Assembly (NCBI RefSeq): GCF_021130785.1
Contig: NC_060214.1
Span: 103,284,001 to 103,348,000, forward strand
Source: Homalodisca vitripennis
Taxonomy: Eukaryota; Arthropoda; Insecta; Hemiptera; Cicadellidae
DNA length: 64,000 nt
Direction: 5' to 3'
The notes beneath the pieces were generated by a model that saw only the letters and a list, made by a program, of their open reading frames with translations, did not search any database and was not told where the DNA came from. Positions 22,661 through 34,705 of the stretch are shown here, piece by piece. Within the stretch, counting starts at the first letter, position 1. Each line of letters opens with the position of its first letter. The translations under genes and the position numbers were made by a program.

Positions 22661-23239
22661 TTAAAGTTTGATTTCGTTATTTCCAGCACAAGAAAGACGA
22701 GTTGTTTGAAATAGATTTTATCTTTTAAAAGGTTCCTATATATTATAATAAAAATAAGAATATAAGTAAAAATAATTGCAAAGATTTTACTATCTAAGAT
22801 CAATAATACGTCAATCAAAATGTTTTAATCCACTTTCTTAGTAAAATAATGATTAAAATTTTATGAAATATTAAAGTTCCAAAGATTGATTTCGATTTTT
22901 ACCACCCAATTGATCAGATTGTATGAAAAAAAATAATTTCAAAGGATCCTATTTTAATTAATTGTTCTATTCAATACAATAATGACGTTTGCAAAGAAAC
23001 AGTATAATTTAATTTATGTCTATCATTATCAGTGTGGATTAAAATCTTTTACAAATTACGGCAGTTTGAAATAATTGTAGGTTACAGGTGAAAGGGTTAG
23101 ATTTGAATGTATTGATTAACTAACTAACACTTTCAAGAGGAGGATACATTTCCGAATAATGAAAGAGTAAGTCATTTTTATAATTTTTGTTTGCATAAAT
23201 CTCCGTTAGGATTAAAATCAAGTAATAACTCCCTCCGGC
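22661..23239. other. Unannotated AT-rich stretch
   Basis: No gene recognised. Confidence 0.4.
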
Positions 23240-23420
23240 CTCACTGTAGAGTCTCTGTACCTGGATAAAGTCTGACGAGACCTCTCTCTGTGTAACAGAC
23301 ACAAGTACTCGACGAGATTGAGTTGGTTCTGATCCCCCGTCTGGATCACATACTGATTAATTTGTCGCAGATCAAAAGCCACGTCCCACTCTCTTTAATG
23401 GTTTCCTCTGTCTAACTATA
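23240..23420. promoter_or_regulatory. GC-raised low-repeat island
   Basis: Compositional island with CTGATTAATTTG and CTTTAATGG homeodomain-like sites and no repeat match. Possibly regulatory. Confidence 0.3.
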
Positions 23421-24185
23421 AAGTGTCTTTTAGAAAGCATTCAGACTAACAGAATCCAGAGGTGTAATAATTCTGAAAACCGTGATTTAAATGGCGTGAA
23501 AAGTGTTTTTGAATATGAGTATCCTTTTAAAATTCACTTTTTAATGAAAAGAATATAAGTGAAATAATGACGACCTTGTAAATTATTGAAAGATAGAGTA
23601 CTTTAAGAGTACTGACAACAGTTTTCCTACTGTATATCTTCGTAATCATTAATTCCCTGCTGAACATAACACACTGTTTAATTAATGCTAAATGTTTATA
23701 ACAATATACTTTTTAATACACTGGTCTTTTATTTCATTTCTAAGGCAATAAACGTCAAAGCATTTTAATGAATCTTTTATGAGGACAATTTGATATATTT
23801 GAAATTTCTAAACAGATTTTAGTAAAATCGTTCATAGTTCTGTAAAATGTCAAGCAGCCTATGTACATTAGCTGTTTATTTCTTAAGTAGCCACTGGAAA
23901 CATTTTTGGTGTCTTCTGATTTAATTGTCTTTCTAATTAAAAGGTTAAGAAATCAGCTGTGTATATATCCTAATTACTTTAATTTTCTTCATACTGTCGT
24001 TGTAAAGCATTAACTGTCCCTTGAGAAAAGACTAAAAAAATTTCATTTTTCCATGTTATTATATGTTTATGACGTTATAAATTTTATTTCAGCGTATTCT
24101 TGCGCTATAGCACCCACCATATCTCACTCCCAATCTCAATAATAAAACATTTATTATTTAAAAACTGCTATGAAATGTCAAAAAA
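23421..24185. other. Unannotated AT-rich stretch
   Basis: No gene or repeat recognised. Confidence 0.4.
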
Positions 24186-24335
24186 TTTGAATTTTTAACG
24201 TGAAAGGTAATTTGTGGAAGGTTTCACATGTGGACTTGGCTGAGCGTCCATGTAAAAATATATTATCTATATGATTGTTTTGACCACTGTTGAATTCAAT
24301 TTTAATTGTTGATTCAATCTATGATCGTTGCAATT
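24186..24335 (+). repeat. Fragment of repeat family A
   Basis: Contains GGACTTGGCTGAGCGTC, matching the family core, with degraded flanks. Confidence 0.35.
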
Positions 24336-24349
24336 CTTATTGGCACGGG

Positions 24350-24427
24350 CCAGTGGCCTATGAGGACGGAAAAAATACGGCTTGAAAGTGGCTCGGCCTT
24401 TCCTTAAAAAAATGAAAAAAAAAACAA
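24350..24427 (+). mobile_element. 3' fragment of the tRNA-Leu SINE
   Basis: CCTATGAGGACGG, GGCTTGAAAG and CGGCCTTTCCTTA followed by an A-rich tail align with the body end of the SINE at 11371-11612. The tRNA-like head is absent, as in 5'-truncated retroposition. Confidence 0.7.
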
Positions 24428-25030
24428 GCGAACCCTATTACGCGACACGTGGTGTGGCTAACTACTAGTTATTAATAAAAACATTCAATTCTTTGTTAAC
24501 ATTTAATTTTAATTTTGTTTATTTATTGGAAATTTAGTTTATGATGTTAAGATTGGAATGGATCTCTAAAATTTGTTAATATTGCTTTTCTTTAATCTTC
24601 TGTATTTATTGATCATGACTCTCAGAGTAATAAAAATCGATGGTGACGGAAACTGATTCCAAAATATATGAATTAGTGTTTTTTTAAGGTGAGTGTTATA
24701 TGGGGCAGTAAAAATATTTTGGCCTTTATCCACGGAAAAAGTGTATAGTGATTTAAATACATGTTAGGCCTCTTTTGAAATCCGCAGACATAATTCAAAA
24801 TTTTTCCCACAGAAATGTTGACGAAAATATATCTAAACGGTTAACAGCATGACATTCGTTTAGAGAAAGATAAACTTAACACATAAAATTAAATTTCCAG
24901 TTTTTTTAAATGCCTTTCATTTTATAGTTTTGGAAAATCTTTATTGATCTGAAATTCATTAGAACCATCTCAATCTTATGCTCCATTTTGACCATTTATA
25001 GTTCAAAACGAGTGTGTTGACAAATAGATA
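24428..25030. other. Unannotated AT-rich stretch
   Basis: No gene or repeat recognised. Confidence 0.4.
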
Positions 25031-25345
25031 AATCTCTACGGGTTGTGGAATTAAGCCTCATTAGCGAATATATGCAAATGGTAACGGGAAATTATATCAT
25101 GAAAGTGATTGTAATAGCCGACATCTTTACGAAATTTACATAAAAACATACAGCTGTTTCAATAATGACATTCCGCAATCTGCAATAAGTAATTGTAGTG
25201 GGAATAAGTAATAGCTAAACCAACTGTTACCGCCGTCTGCGGTTCTCTCTGCAGTGGTGTAACTTGTCTGATGTCTACACGTGACTACAATTGCCCTGTT
25301 AGTGCAGTCATGCTGTTGATTAAACCATTTATTCTTGATGTATTA
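25031..25345. promoter_or_regulatory. GC-raised low-repeat island
   Basis: Contains CTCATTAGCG, AGTGGGAATAAG and the short inverted stretch CCGCCGTCTGCGG. No open frame of note. Possibly regulatory; conservation untested. Confidence 0.3.
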
Positions 25346-25671
25346 CTTTCATAATGGTACTTCACTAGTAGATTATGTAAGTATTACGATTTTTGTGAAA
25401 ACATGTCTTGTTCTGACGCTTTACAAGGCAAAATATAATCCAACGTTATTTTTTGCAGACATTATGCTCAAGCAACTTTTCTAATCATTCCAAAACATTT
25501 TTCGGGCTATTGTATTCAAGTATGATTGTAAGTATTTTACATAAGGAGAAATTATAGGCCTTCAAAAATCATATCTTGGATATGTGTACACTCATATTTT
25601 AAGGAATTCAGATAACTGAATACATATAAGGCAAATACGTCGAATTTATTATACTCGAATATACTTATATA

Positions 25672-25708
<37 letters not shown>

Positions 25709-26040
25709 TTGACAGACTGTTCTAACTTTGATAGCAGTTAAATGTAGTGTATTGACTATCTAAATTATCCAAGAGTTGGTTTAAAAATATGACTAAGACT
25801 TATTACCAAATTTAAAAAAATAGAAACTTGCTAAAAACCATTAAAATTTATGGGATGGTACACATAGAATACAATCTACACTATTATTTCATTAGGAGTA
25901 GATTTCAGAATTTCAGTTAGAGAGTTAGGTCAGAAGATTTTTAACATGTTTATTATTTAACAAGAGGCTAATACGGCAAAGGTTTTTGGAAGGAAACTAT
26001 TTTTAGTCTAAATACCTACAATTACTCACTATTAGCACAA
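25346..26040. other. Unannotated AT-rich stretch with (AT)n tract
   Basis: No gene recognised. A short (AT)n tract lies at 25675-25702. Confidence 0.45.
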
Positions 26041-26860
26041 CTTCAACGCAGAAGACGCTCGTGGGTTCTAGCCTGACCAGGTAACGATCACCAAGGAGTC
26101 TCGGTATAAGTCCGCTGGAGACCGCTTCAAAGCGGCCTTACAGCGGAGGGTTAAGGTACTACATGTTTTATCTAGTTTATCGTTTAATTTCGAAGCCTCT
26201 GAGTCGCTTGACGTACGTTGGCACCAGCGTTCCTTAGTTTCATACTCAAAGTCAAGCTAAGCACCATTTCGAGCGAAGTGTTCGTGTTTAGTTTTTATAT
26301 AGTTATCGTTCCCTTTCGAGGTTGCCGTGTTGATGACGTACGTTGGATCCAGCGTTCCTTAGTTCGAGTTCGAGTTGAATTAGCCGCTAGTTTTAGGGAA
26401 CGTTTTGGTGTGAGGAAAGTCATCCTAAAACACCTGCGGACTCCTTCCCTTTATTTCCTTTAGTTTCCGAGTCAGCAATGATGAACGCCTGTTAATACGT
26501 TGATCATCGGTGTTGAATTTGATTCTGCATTTTTTTCTTACACTGACGCGAGTATGTGTCGCACTCGGAGCTGCCTCTTCGAATCCTGGACTTTATCCTG
26601 CTCGACTATTTTATCCGGTGTCTTAGGGTTTTGTAGTATTAGAAAACTACTCCTTCCCAACTTAGCCGTTATAGATTCGACCAAAAACCTGTGGAGAGAT
26701 AAATACCTTTGGAAACTTAATCTCTCTTGGAACTGTTGTGATAAAATGGTAACAGGATTCCGTATATTTGCTATTGTTACAAAAATGAACACTACGTTTA
26801 TCAAATATCTTCTCCTTCAGATGTCCTAAAAAAATCATAGGATATAACGAAAAGCATAAA
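26041..26860. other. Unclassified GC-raised segment with 125-bp spaced direct repeat
   Basis: GACGTACGTTGG followed by CCAGCGTTCCTTAGTT occurs at 26210-26240 and again at 26335-26363. A small hairpin, CCGCTTCAAAGCGG, lies at 26121-26134. Open stretches of 81 to 109 codons on the plus strand and 88 on the minus strand resemble nothing I recognise. It could be part of an unrecognised transposable element (LTR-like composition) or a regulatory region. Confidence 0.35.
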
Positions 26861-28300
26861 AATAACAACGTATTCAATGTACGACCATTAACTCTCTAAT
26901 GTCAAAATAGAAAGCAGAACTAGTTGTGATAAAAAAATCAAGGATACGCCTAGAAGTCCAGACAGTCAAAAGAAGTACAAGTCATTACATTACACAATAA
27001 AGGTGCACTGCAGGACACATGTTGCATACGTCGAGAAGGAGATAGACTGGGGAATACTGTGGAATCACGTCAGGTCCTTTTGAAGCGAGCGATCACAATA
27101 GTCCCCAAATTACTCGGAATAAAAGTGGTTGGGAATGATTATAGGGGAGATGCCTTTTGTCTAAGGTTTTGTATCGAATTTGATCGCTAAGTCATAGTGT
27201 GAGTTTATTAGTTGAGGTTTCAAAATTCATTGATGTTTTCTATTTTAATAATTTAATTTAATTTTGTCAAACAAACTTGCCTTAAGTAAAAAAATCACTG
27301 TTCTGTCTGTAAGACAATTTATAGTTTTTTATTTCAAGTATTTCAATTATTTATAGAAAACTTATTTACTATCAACATTATGACACTCGAATTTCGTGTT
27401 TTGTATAAAAAAGTTGAATACATTTTAGATTTACGACTATAACTAAACAGAAATTTAGTTTTTCGTAAAAACTGATAAATGAGTAAAAATTTCTAAAACT
27501 TCAAAATAACCACATAATTATTTTGTATTTTATGTTGAAATATACAGGCACAAAAACACACAGCCACCACATAAAACCCTAAGATACGCGTAGTCCAAGA
27601 ATGGCTACGTATTTTTATAACAATAATAATTTTAAACAGTTTCATCTCGATTGAGCAACTTTCAAACACAGTATTGAAACTATGGATGCTCGATCCAACA
27701 GGCTGCTCAACTTTCCAGAAAACTTTTCAGTGCGAACACGATTAAGCACTATGTTTGGTACGTAAGAGAAAAAGTTTGAAGAATACATCGTTTAAATGTA
27801 AAAGTAAGTTGTATTCCAAAATACGAATAACGATAAGTATTACATGACGTGTCATTAATGTTTTGGATTTATGACTATTTTACCTGTTAGATATGCGATT
27901 TTATAGCAGAGAAAAGTATTGCAAGCATAACCATGTTGCATAAGGAAATTTACGTTGCTTTGGAATTTTATAGTTTTAAAATTGTTTTAAAAGCGTAAAA
28001 TATTCGGTTTTTGAACACCTAAATGTTTTTATAGTTACAATAGTAATTATAAAAAGGTAATAATTTTTGATTTTACAGCTATTTTTCACTAGGGCTTTAC
28101 TATGTAGCAAATGAATAAATTAGTACATTCTAAGAATTAAACATAGAACCTCCAGTTTTGTCCCAACATATAACAAACAACATTTTCGTTAAACAAATTT
28201 CAAAAAATGAGTTCCCAGCATGAATTTGTTGTTGCACTTTGTAAATTTGCTTTAGCTTTATCGTTCCATATTAAATATTAGGGGCCCCATAGCAGCCTCG
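26861..28300. other. Unannotated AT-rich stretch
   Basis: 1.4 kb with no gene or repeat recognised. Confidence 0.4.
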
Positions 28301-28302
28301 CC

Positions 28303-28305
<3 letters not shown>

Positions 28306-28362
<57 letters not shown>
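28306..28362. repeat. (AT)n microsatellite
   Basis: About 28 uninterrupted units, immediately before a family A copy. Confidence 0.97.
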
Positions 28363-28368
<6 letters not shown>

Positions 28369-28369
28369 G

Positions 28370-28620
28370 AGAAAATGTGTAAACGTGTTTTCTTTCTTGT
28401 GTTTCCTGTCTTTCTAAGAGTCGAGGAATATATTTTCAACAAACATTCCTTGGCCTATACTACAAGGATTAACTGGCTGAGCGTTAGCGAAGCCTATCAC
28501 TCGAGAGTAATTTCTGTCTGTCTTTTCGCACGAAATATCGAAAACGAACTGCCTTACAGTCTTCACATTTTACAACACGCTTCATACAAATATATGTATT
28601 TATTTATGTGAGAAAATGTG
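28370..28620 (+). repeat. Dispersed repeat family A, well-preserved copy
   Basis: Contains GGCTGAGCGTTAGCGAAGCC, CACTCGAGAG and TCGCACGAAATATCG. It is closest to the minus-strand copy at 11700-11900, with which it also shares the preceding TTTCAACAAACATTCCTTGG. Confidence 0.75.
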
Positions 28621-28859
28621 TATACGTGTGTTATCTTAATCAATAATAATCTTAATCTTAATATTTTCTTAATGGTTAAAGTGAGATCACATAACTATAT
28701 TTAAATTGACAGCTGTGCTGCAGCTGTAAATCAACATTTACTTCCCACAGGAACAATAATTATATCCATTTAATTACATTTTTATCGGAAAATAACACAA
28801 AAACATTAATATGGTGTAGTTTAGGAATCCACAATTAATTAATTAACTTTCGATTTTCC
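28621..28859. other. Unannotated AT-rich stretch
   Basis: No gene recognised. Confidence 0.4.
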
Positions 28860-29180
28860 GATTCAGTTAACAGTAAAACCTCCTCTGAACAGGAATATAT
28901 TTGATACTGACAAGGACAGGAACGGCATGAACAAGATTTGGAATTTAATTAACTCGGATTGTACAAAACCTGGCTGGGCCTCTACCCAGCGAGTAAACAC
29001 AAGAGCTTTAACGTTCGCCAAATTAAATATTGAAACGTCCCCCAGCGGTCGCAGGACAGGACGTGAAGATCATTTCATTAACCAAACATGTAATCGATGA
29101 TTCTCCACTTGGCGCTCACCGCAAGACCATTCTTGTTTTAATTAAGTGAAGTCCGTTCCACTGGACTTTCGTATCATTTG
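28860..29180. promoter_or_regulatory. Island dense in homeodomain-like sites
   Basis: TTTAATTAACTC, ATTTCATTAACC, GTAATCGATGATTC (TALE-like) and TTTTAATTAAGTG fall within 220 bp, interspersed with GC-rich stretches and no repeat match. This pattern is typical of developmental enhancers. Inference from motifs only. Confidence 0.4.
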
Positions 29181-29199
29181 AAAAATATTTATTCGGCGT

Positions 29200-29635
29200 A
29201 TTTCACGTAATATTAGTGTTATTTATTAAACTATTTATTCACGAATCATTTAATTTTTACTACCAGAATGATAAAAATAATTATATTTTATTATATATAT
29301 TAAAATAATATATTATATGAGCTTTTAATATATTTATTTTAGCCCGTTGCCCATTTAACGCAATATTAGTGTTATTTATTAAACTATTTATTCACAAATC
29401 ATTTAATTTTTACTACCAGAATAATAAAGATTAATAATTATATTTTACTATATATAATGAAATAATATATTTTGTGGGTTGTGAATATGTTTATTTTAAC
29501 CTGTTACCTATTTAACGTAATATTAGTGTTATTTATTAAAACAATTATTCACATTCATTTAAATTTTACTACCAAAATAATAAAAATTAATAATTTTATT
29601 TTACTATATAAAATAAAATATAATATAGAGCTGTG
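29200..29635. repeat. Three-copy 157-bp tandem repeat
   Basis: Copies at 29200-29352, 29353-29510 and 29511-29635 share AATATTAGTGTTATTTATTA, TTTTTACTACCAGAAT and an AT-rich second half. The third is truncated and most diverged. Confidence 0.85.
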
Positions 29636-30171
29636 TGTGTTCTTTTTGTGTTATGGGATCATTTTGTATTGGCGAATTGAAAAGGAAACATTTTATCGAT
29701 CGTTCTTGTAATAAAGATGACATTCCCAAGGGTGAAATATGCACCGATTCTAACCTCCAGAACGTATTTTGAGTGATTTACAACCACCCAAAATCATCAA
29801 CGGTTAGAATAAGTAAACTAATTTGGCCTGCTACGAGCTAAAAATATTATTGTAAATGATTTTTGTTTAACTGGACTGTTCAGAACGGCCGGATCTTAAA
29901 AATATGTTTAGTTTATACAACGATGATTGAAATAATATTTACTAGAAATAGAAAAGGAAAAGTTTCTTTTTAAAAAGAAAATTACATAGACATTTTTATT
30001 TAAAAATAATAATAACTGAAAACCTTATTATTTTTAAACTATAATAAATTTTATTTTTAAAAAATTTGCATTTTTTCGTGATTAATTATTTTAAGTGGCA
30101 ACTTTCCTAGTGCAATTTTTGTGTACAGTCTGAAAATATATATTAGAATAGTCATAAATACGCAACAGCTT

Positions 30172-30173
<2 letters not shown>
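29636..30173. other. Unannotated AT-rich stretch
   Basis: No gene recognised. Confidence 0.4.

Positions 30174-30229
<56 letters not shown>
30174..30229. repeat. Homopolymer run of 56 T
   Basis: Uninterrupted T run; on the minus strand it would be a poly-A tail. The sequence on its right (30230-30350) could be the 3' end of a retroposed RNA read on the minus strand, but I recognise no parent. Confidence 0.95.
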
Positions 30230-30230
<1 letters not shown>

Positions 30231-30969
30231 ATGTTATAGAGTCCGAGTGTACAGCAAGAATGTTGAGATGTAACTTAGATGTAATACGTACTTCAGCACA
30301 GGAGTCTGCTGTGATACAATTACATAAACGTACACTTAGCAAACGTTTCTACTTTTGTAAGACTGTAAATAGTGAGTGAAAGTCTCTGTTAAGGGAGCTT
30401 CACTTTAAAGGGAGGTTTCTCTAAACGATAACAAATAACTTGTAAAATTAAGAAAATTGGTTAAAATATTTTTTTAGGTCTTTATGTACAAGGGAAATAC
30501 ATGTACTACATATATTTCAATGATAAAACAATGTTTACATTGTGCAATCACTTTTTTCAGTGTGTACGAAAAAATTGATTTTAGCCACAATAAACATTGT
30601 ATACATTATGGGTATATTTTAATTATACTTTTTCTACTCTTTATTGCCTCTTCTCTTTCTGATTACATTGTAACAGGCTCAAAACCCGGTGATGAGGGAA
30701 AACAAATTGGAAATAATAAATTAAAACCATATAGTCGTTTAACCTCTGTTTCGATAAACAGCTGTGTTAAATTATGATTTATAGTTTAGTAAAGATGATT
30801 GTTTCATATGGAAAGGTGTCTTAAGTGATGGTGAAAATGAGTAGATACACCAAGAAACATGACACCTACACTTTCAATCCTTTTTTAAAAGATCATTCGA
30901 AACTTTATGAATGATTTAATAATAGATTTTGTGGTCCATGGAATTTATTATGCTAGCATATTTAATTCA

Positions 30970-30973
<4 letters not shown>
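30230..30973. other. Unannotated stretch
   Basis: No gene recognised. Confidence 0.4.

Positions 30974-31031
<58 letters not shown>
30974..31031. repeat. (AT)n microsatellite
   Basis: About 28 uninterrupted units. Confidence 0.97.
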
Positions 31032-31035
<4 letters not shown>

Positions 31036-31828
31036 TATCGATGCTATTTATTAGTAATGATAATATATGCAATTAAGATTGTTTTGCTTTGTTTTTGTCA
31101 TAAAACGTGTAAAACCCCTAGTTTTCAGCACATATTTTATTTACAAAAAATACTAATGCTCAGGCAATTTGAGAGGTAAAATTTAGAAATTTTGTATATT
31201 TGCTATTAATTTATGTATATAAAAATAATCATACTTCTGTATGGGTTTTTAGATATCGGGTAGTTATATATTAATTTTGAAATAAAACTATATTTTTAGA
31301 TTTGTTGAGATAATTTAGAATGAGTACACAAAGTTGTAGTATCTACTATTCGCTTTCAAATAACAATTCCAAAATGTCTATTTTGGTACTCTTGGGGAGT
31401 TTATGAAGACGCTTGAAATAGTTTTTAAAAAAGAGGTCATAACGGAGGGTTAACTTTCAGATTGCAAAATATAAGAATTTCCGTCTTAGGTAGGAGTTTT
31501 CGTATACGCACATTTAATGCGAAGCTACAAATGTTAAAGTTTAAATGTAGTAAAAATGTTTCGTGTCAAAACCCTTATCGCAGTCAAAACAGATAGAGAG
31601 TAATGATTGCTGATCAGTGAGATAATTTAATTTCCCTTCATTTAGTTCTAGACTTAGTTTCAAATTCAGTTTCAAAATCTAAAATACAAACTGTCTTTAT
31701 TTTTTAAATTGACAAACAAGAAATGTGTGTTCATACAGTCTAGTTGTGAATAAAAATACAAATAAAAATTAAGTGTAAAGTATTCCGTAGGACTGGCAGC
31801 ATTAATGATCGTATTTCTAGCGTAGTTT

Positions 31829-31829
<1 letters not shown>
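31032..31829. other. Unannotated AT-rich stretch
   Basis: No gene or repeat recognised. Confidence 0.4.

Positions 31830-31889
<60 letters not shown>
31830..31889. repeat. (AT)n microsatellite
   Basis: About 29 uninterrupted units. Confidence 0.97.
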
Positions 31890-31891
<2 letters not shown>

Positions 31892-32615
31892 CTATTTCAA
31901 TTCTTGAAGAGGTTCCATAACAACAAGATTGCATGTATATTGCAACATGTGTTACTGTGTCACGTTTAAAAATAATAATAAAACTTTTATTGCATTACAC
32001 CACGATGCAGATTTGACTGAAATCGTAAAAAAATCGACAAGCTTCTCATCGAGACATTCATTCATATTCAGACTTATAATTGGGCATACAATCATTTAGG
32101 CACAGTCACAATGACCAGATCCGCCACTTAAGAAATGCCATATGTCTTACTCAGTTTGTTTACAAATATATTTATTATACGGTTGTCTCGTTGCCATCAT
32201 GATTATCTATAGGACGAATGTAAAAATGTCTACTAACGCTCATCGAAATTCCATTGAGGTGACCTATACAATTATTTGAAAGCAAATAATTATTTAAAAA
32301 AAAATTTAAAAAAATGTAAATATAATTTACTGTCGCTCCAAATCCCATTTAAAGACACAACACAGCAATTTTTTGCTGCAACCTAAACCTCACTTGGTGA
32401 AAATTTCACGCGAATTGAATAATTGATAATATGAGTAATCTCAAAAAAACTCAAAAAGAAGTAAATCCATCAAACTATTAAAAAAACTATATTACTCGAT
32501 TTTACTTTTGCGATTTTACTTTTGCGACGTAAAAAAGTGTAAATCTACTGAATAAAAATCAGTTAGCTCTGATAATCTCATCAAGTTCGTCAGGACGACT
32601 TGAAGGAAACAAAAC
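31890..32615. other. Unannotated AT-rich stretch
   Basis: No gene recognised. Confidence 0.4.
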
Positions 32616-32619
32616 AAAA

Positions 32620-33130
32620 CAGCTGCGTAAAGGATTTTCTCGAGACGTCGATGGTTCTCTTTAAAGAGACGTCCTGAAAGGACGCTGATTAGCTGACTCA
32701 GCAGAAGTCGTCACCCGCCCTTCTTCTCCCTTCCCGCGAGGGCGGGAATACACACATTACATGTTATATTAAATCTGGCGCGCACAGTTGGGTCCTTTGA
32801 AAGCAACTGTGAAATCTATTTTTGACTTTGATAGAGTGGTTGGGCGCGCGCCTATTGTGCACAAAGGGGTAGCCACCCCGCGCCCCTAGGCGCGACAACT
32901 GGGCCGCCGGGGCCGCGCCGGGCCTGCCCAGCCGATAAGTTATAAGGTGGCCGTTCTTTATGGCGGGTTTCCATTAAAGATGTCATTAGCGTACGACAGA
33001 TGTGACCCCGCGACCGCGCCTGAGAACATCTGGCGCCTGCGATACACCGCTCGTAATGTACACAGCTATGTCTATGATGAGAGTGCTTATATGAGTAGGG
33101 GAGATTTAGTATCTAACTGGTGCTTTTGTT
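32620..33130. promoter_or_regulatory. CpG-rich island, possible promoter or enhancer
   Basis: The strongest CpG density in the window, centred on 32840-32935 with GGCGCGCGCC and repeated GGGCC/GCGCC blocks. A CCCGCCC...GGGCGGG inverted repeat lies at 32714-32746. GATAAG and TTATAAGG occur at 32933-32946, and CATCTG/CAGATG E-boxes near 33000-33030. A 62-codon plus-strand open frame (32947-33135) resembles no known protein. It might be the promoter of a noncoding RNA, an unrecognised 5' exon, or an enhancer. Confidence 0.45.
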
Positions 33131-34435
33131 TGTGAGAGAAGTATACACAATATCCCTTTATTCCTCCATTAATCCTTAGCCTATTGCAAAACTTTTGTTA
33201 TGTTTGACTGCTCAAACCTCGAGAACAAATACAGCTATAGACTATAAGATTGTAGTTTCGTCACGAGGATCTTGAAGACGATATCTACAAGGTTTTTCAG
33301 CACATCTAAAGATTCCGTTTGAATGTAATTCAGTGGGAAATACATTGCCGTCTTCACTAACCTGCGATTGCGTAATATTACAATGAAGGTTACCCAGAAT
33401 TAGATGCCCCGAGCACATGAACTTTTCAAATGTCTTTAGGAAAAATAAAAGTCTGAAATGATTGCAGTTATCACTGAGATGGCGACTCTGAAGATAAATG
33501 ATTTTCTGATGATTCAGACTAGGATCCAAACTAGTCGCCTATTGAAATGTTCAAGTTTGACAAATTAACTTTTCTCAACAATATCCTTTACACTTTCTTG
33601 GCCCATAAACTCATTACTCCTAATTTTGATCTTCTGTGCAGAGGAGATTATAATTTATTACCATGCAGCAGTGAGCTTTCAGTTGCAACACAAAGCCTTT
33701 TAAAATTCCTACAGCTTAGTAGCTGCATACTATGTTTCAAGATATGCCCTCAAAAGATTGTCCCCCAAAAGAAAAGTAGAGCATTGGCAGTGTGAAGTAG
33801 GACTGCAAGGGGAATTTTTGAATTCTTCCAATCAGTAAACTAATATAGAGTGAAAAAAATTGTAAATACTTAAATTAAGATTTCTAAAATGAAATAAAAA
33901 AAATGAAAAAGTTTGTAAAACATCTTCAATACTTTGTTTCGTAAGTTTGTTATTTGTAATAAAAATAAACACTCTTCTTCAGTATCTTATAATATGTTGC
34001 TATTTTACCATCTGCCCACGAGGCAATGACTACTAATGCTCTAATATTGTCATTATGCAGAATATGCAGTGATATAACAGTTTACCTCTCTTTTCTGAAG
34101 ACCAGTGACTTATAAGTAGGTTAAAACTAAACCAATAAACCTATGTTTGTTAAGATAATACTACGAGCTAATGGCTGGCGCCTTCATCGTAGTCTTAAAC
34201 GTGTGTGGTTATACCTATAATAAAAAAGGAACAAACTTTCAATGTATCTGCGATTGTAAAGATATTCTCAATATTTTTCTACCTTCTTTGTTCTGTACAA
34301 CATCTGATGTGTTGATATGTAGGTTCATCCGGTTCACCATACTTTATAATTCCGTTCGTTTCTCTTTTAGTCAACGAAGGTGATGATTCCAAAAGTGGTT
34401 TAGCAAGGAAGATTCGTCTCTTAAATTGAAAGTCG
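33131..34435. other. Unclassified stretch, possible old coding relic at 33240-33790
   Basis: Open stretches on both strands at 33242-33795 are slightly less AT-rich than their surroundings. The minus frame holds a C-x5-C motif (RCAEKPCRYRLQD). I could not assign a family. The rest is AT-rich and empty. Confidence 0.3.
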
Positions 34436-34705
34436 ATGAGAAGTCAGATTCTCAGACCCCTCAGACACATTGGAGGGTCTGCAATCAAGCTGACGAAACC
34501 GAGCTGTTCATGCAGAATAAAGTAAAAGATCGTGATTAAAAGTCCAAAGCGCTCGAGGCTTATGGCGACGTGCGAGGGCGCTGAGTGTTTTGTATGCTGT
34601 GATTCATATTGACGAATTTCCTGCACGTAACTGTACGAAGGGTGGTCTGTTCGTAAATTAAGAGCAGTTAGGGACGTCTCATCAGCGGATTAAATGAGCA
34701 TAGGG
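34436..34705. promoter_or_regulatory. GC-raised low-repeat island
   Basis: Contains GGATTAAATGAG and GTGATTAAAAG homeodomain-like sites and no repeat match. Possibly regulatory. Confidence 0.28.

Noticed and set aside
30091..30342. 83-residue protein with a lysine tract
   Set aside because: It exists only because a T56 run reads as poly-Lys on the minus strand.
30907..31179. 90-residue protein with (IY)n
   Set aside because: It is the translation of an (AT)n microsatellite and flanks.
32947..33135. 62-residue protein in the CpG island
   Set aside because: No similarity to a family, no splice context and no clear promoter spacing; GC content alone lengthens frames here.
33242..33795. Zinc-finger-like gene from the C-x5-C motif
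   Set aside because: Only one cysteine pair, no histidines in register and no second finger; left as unclassified.
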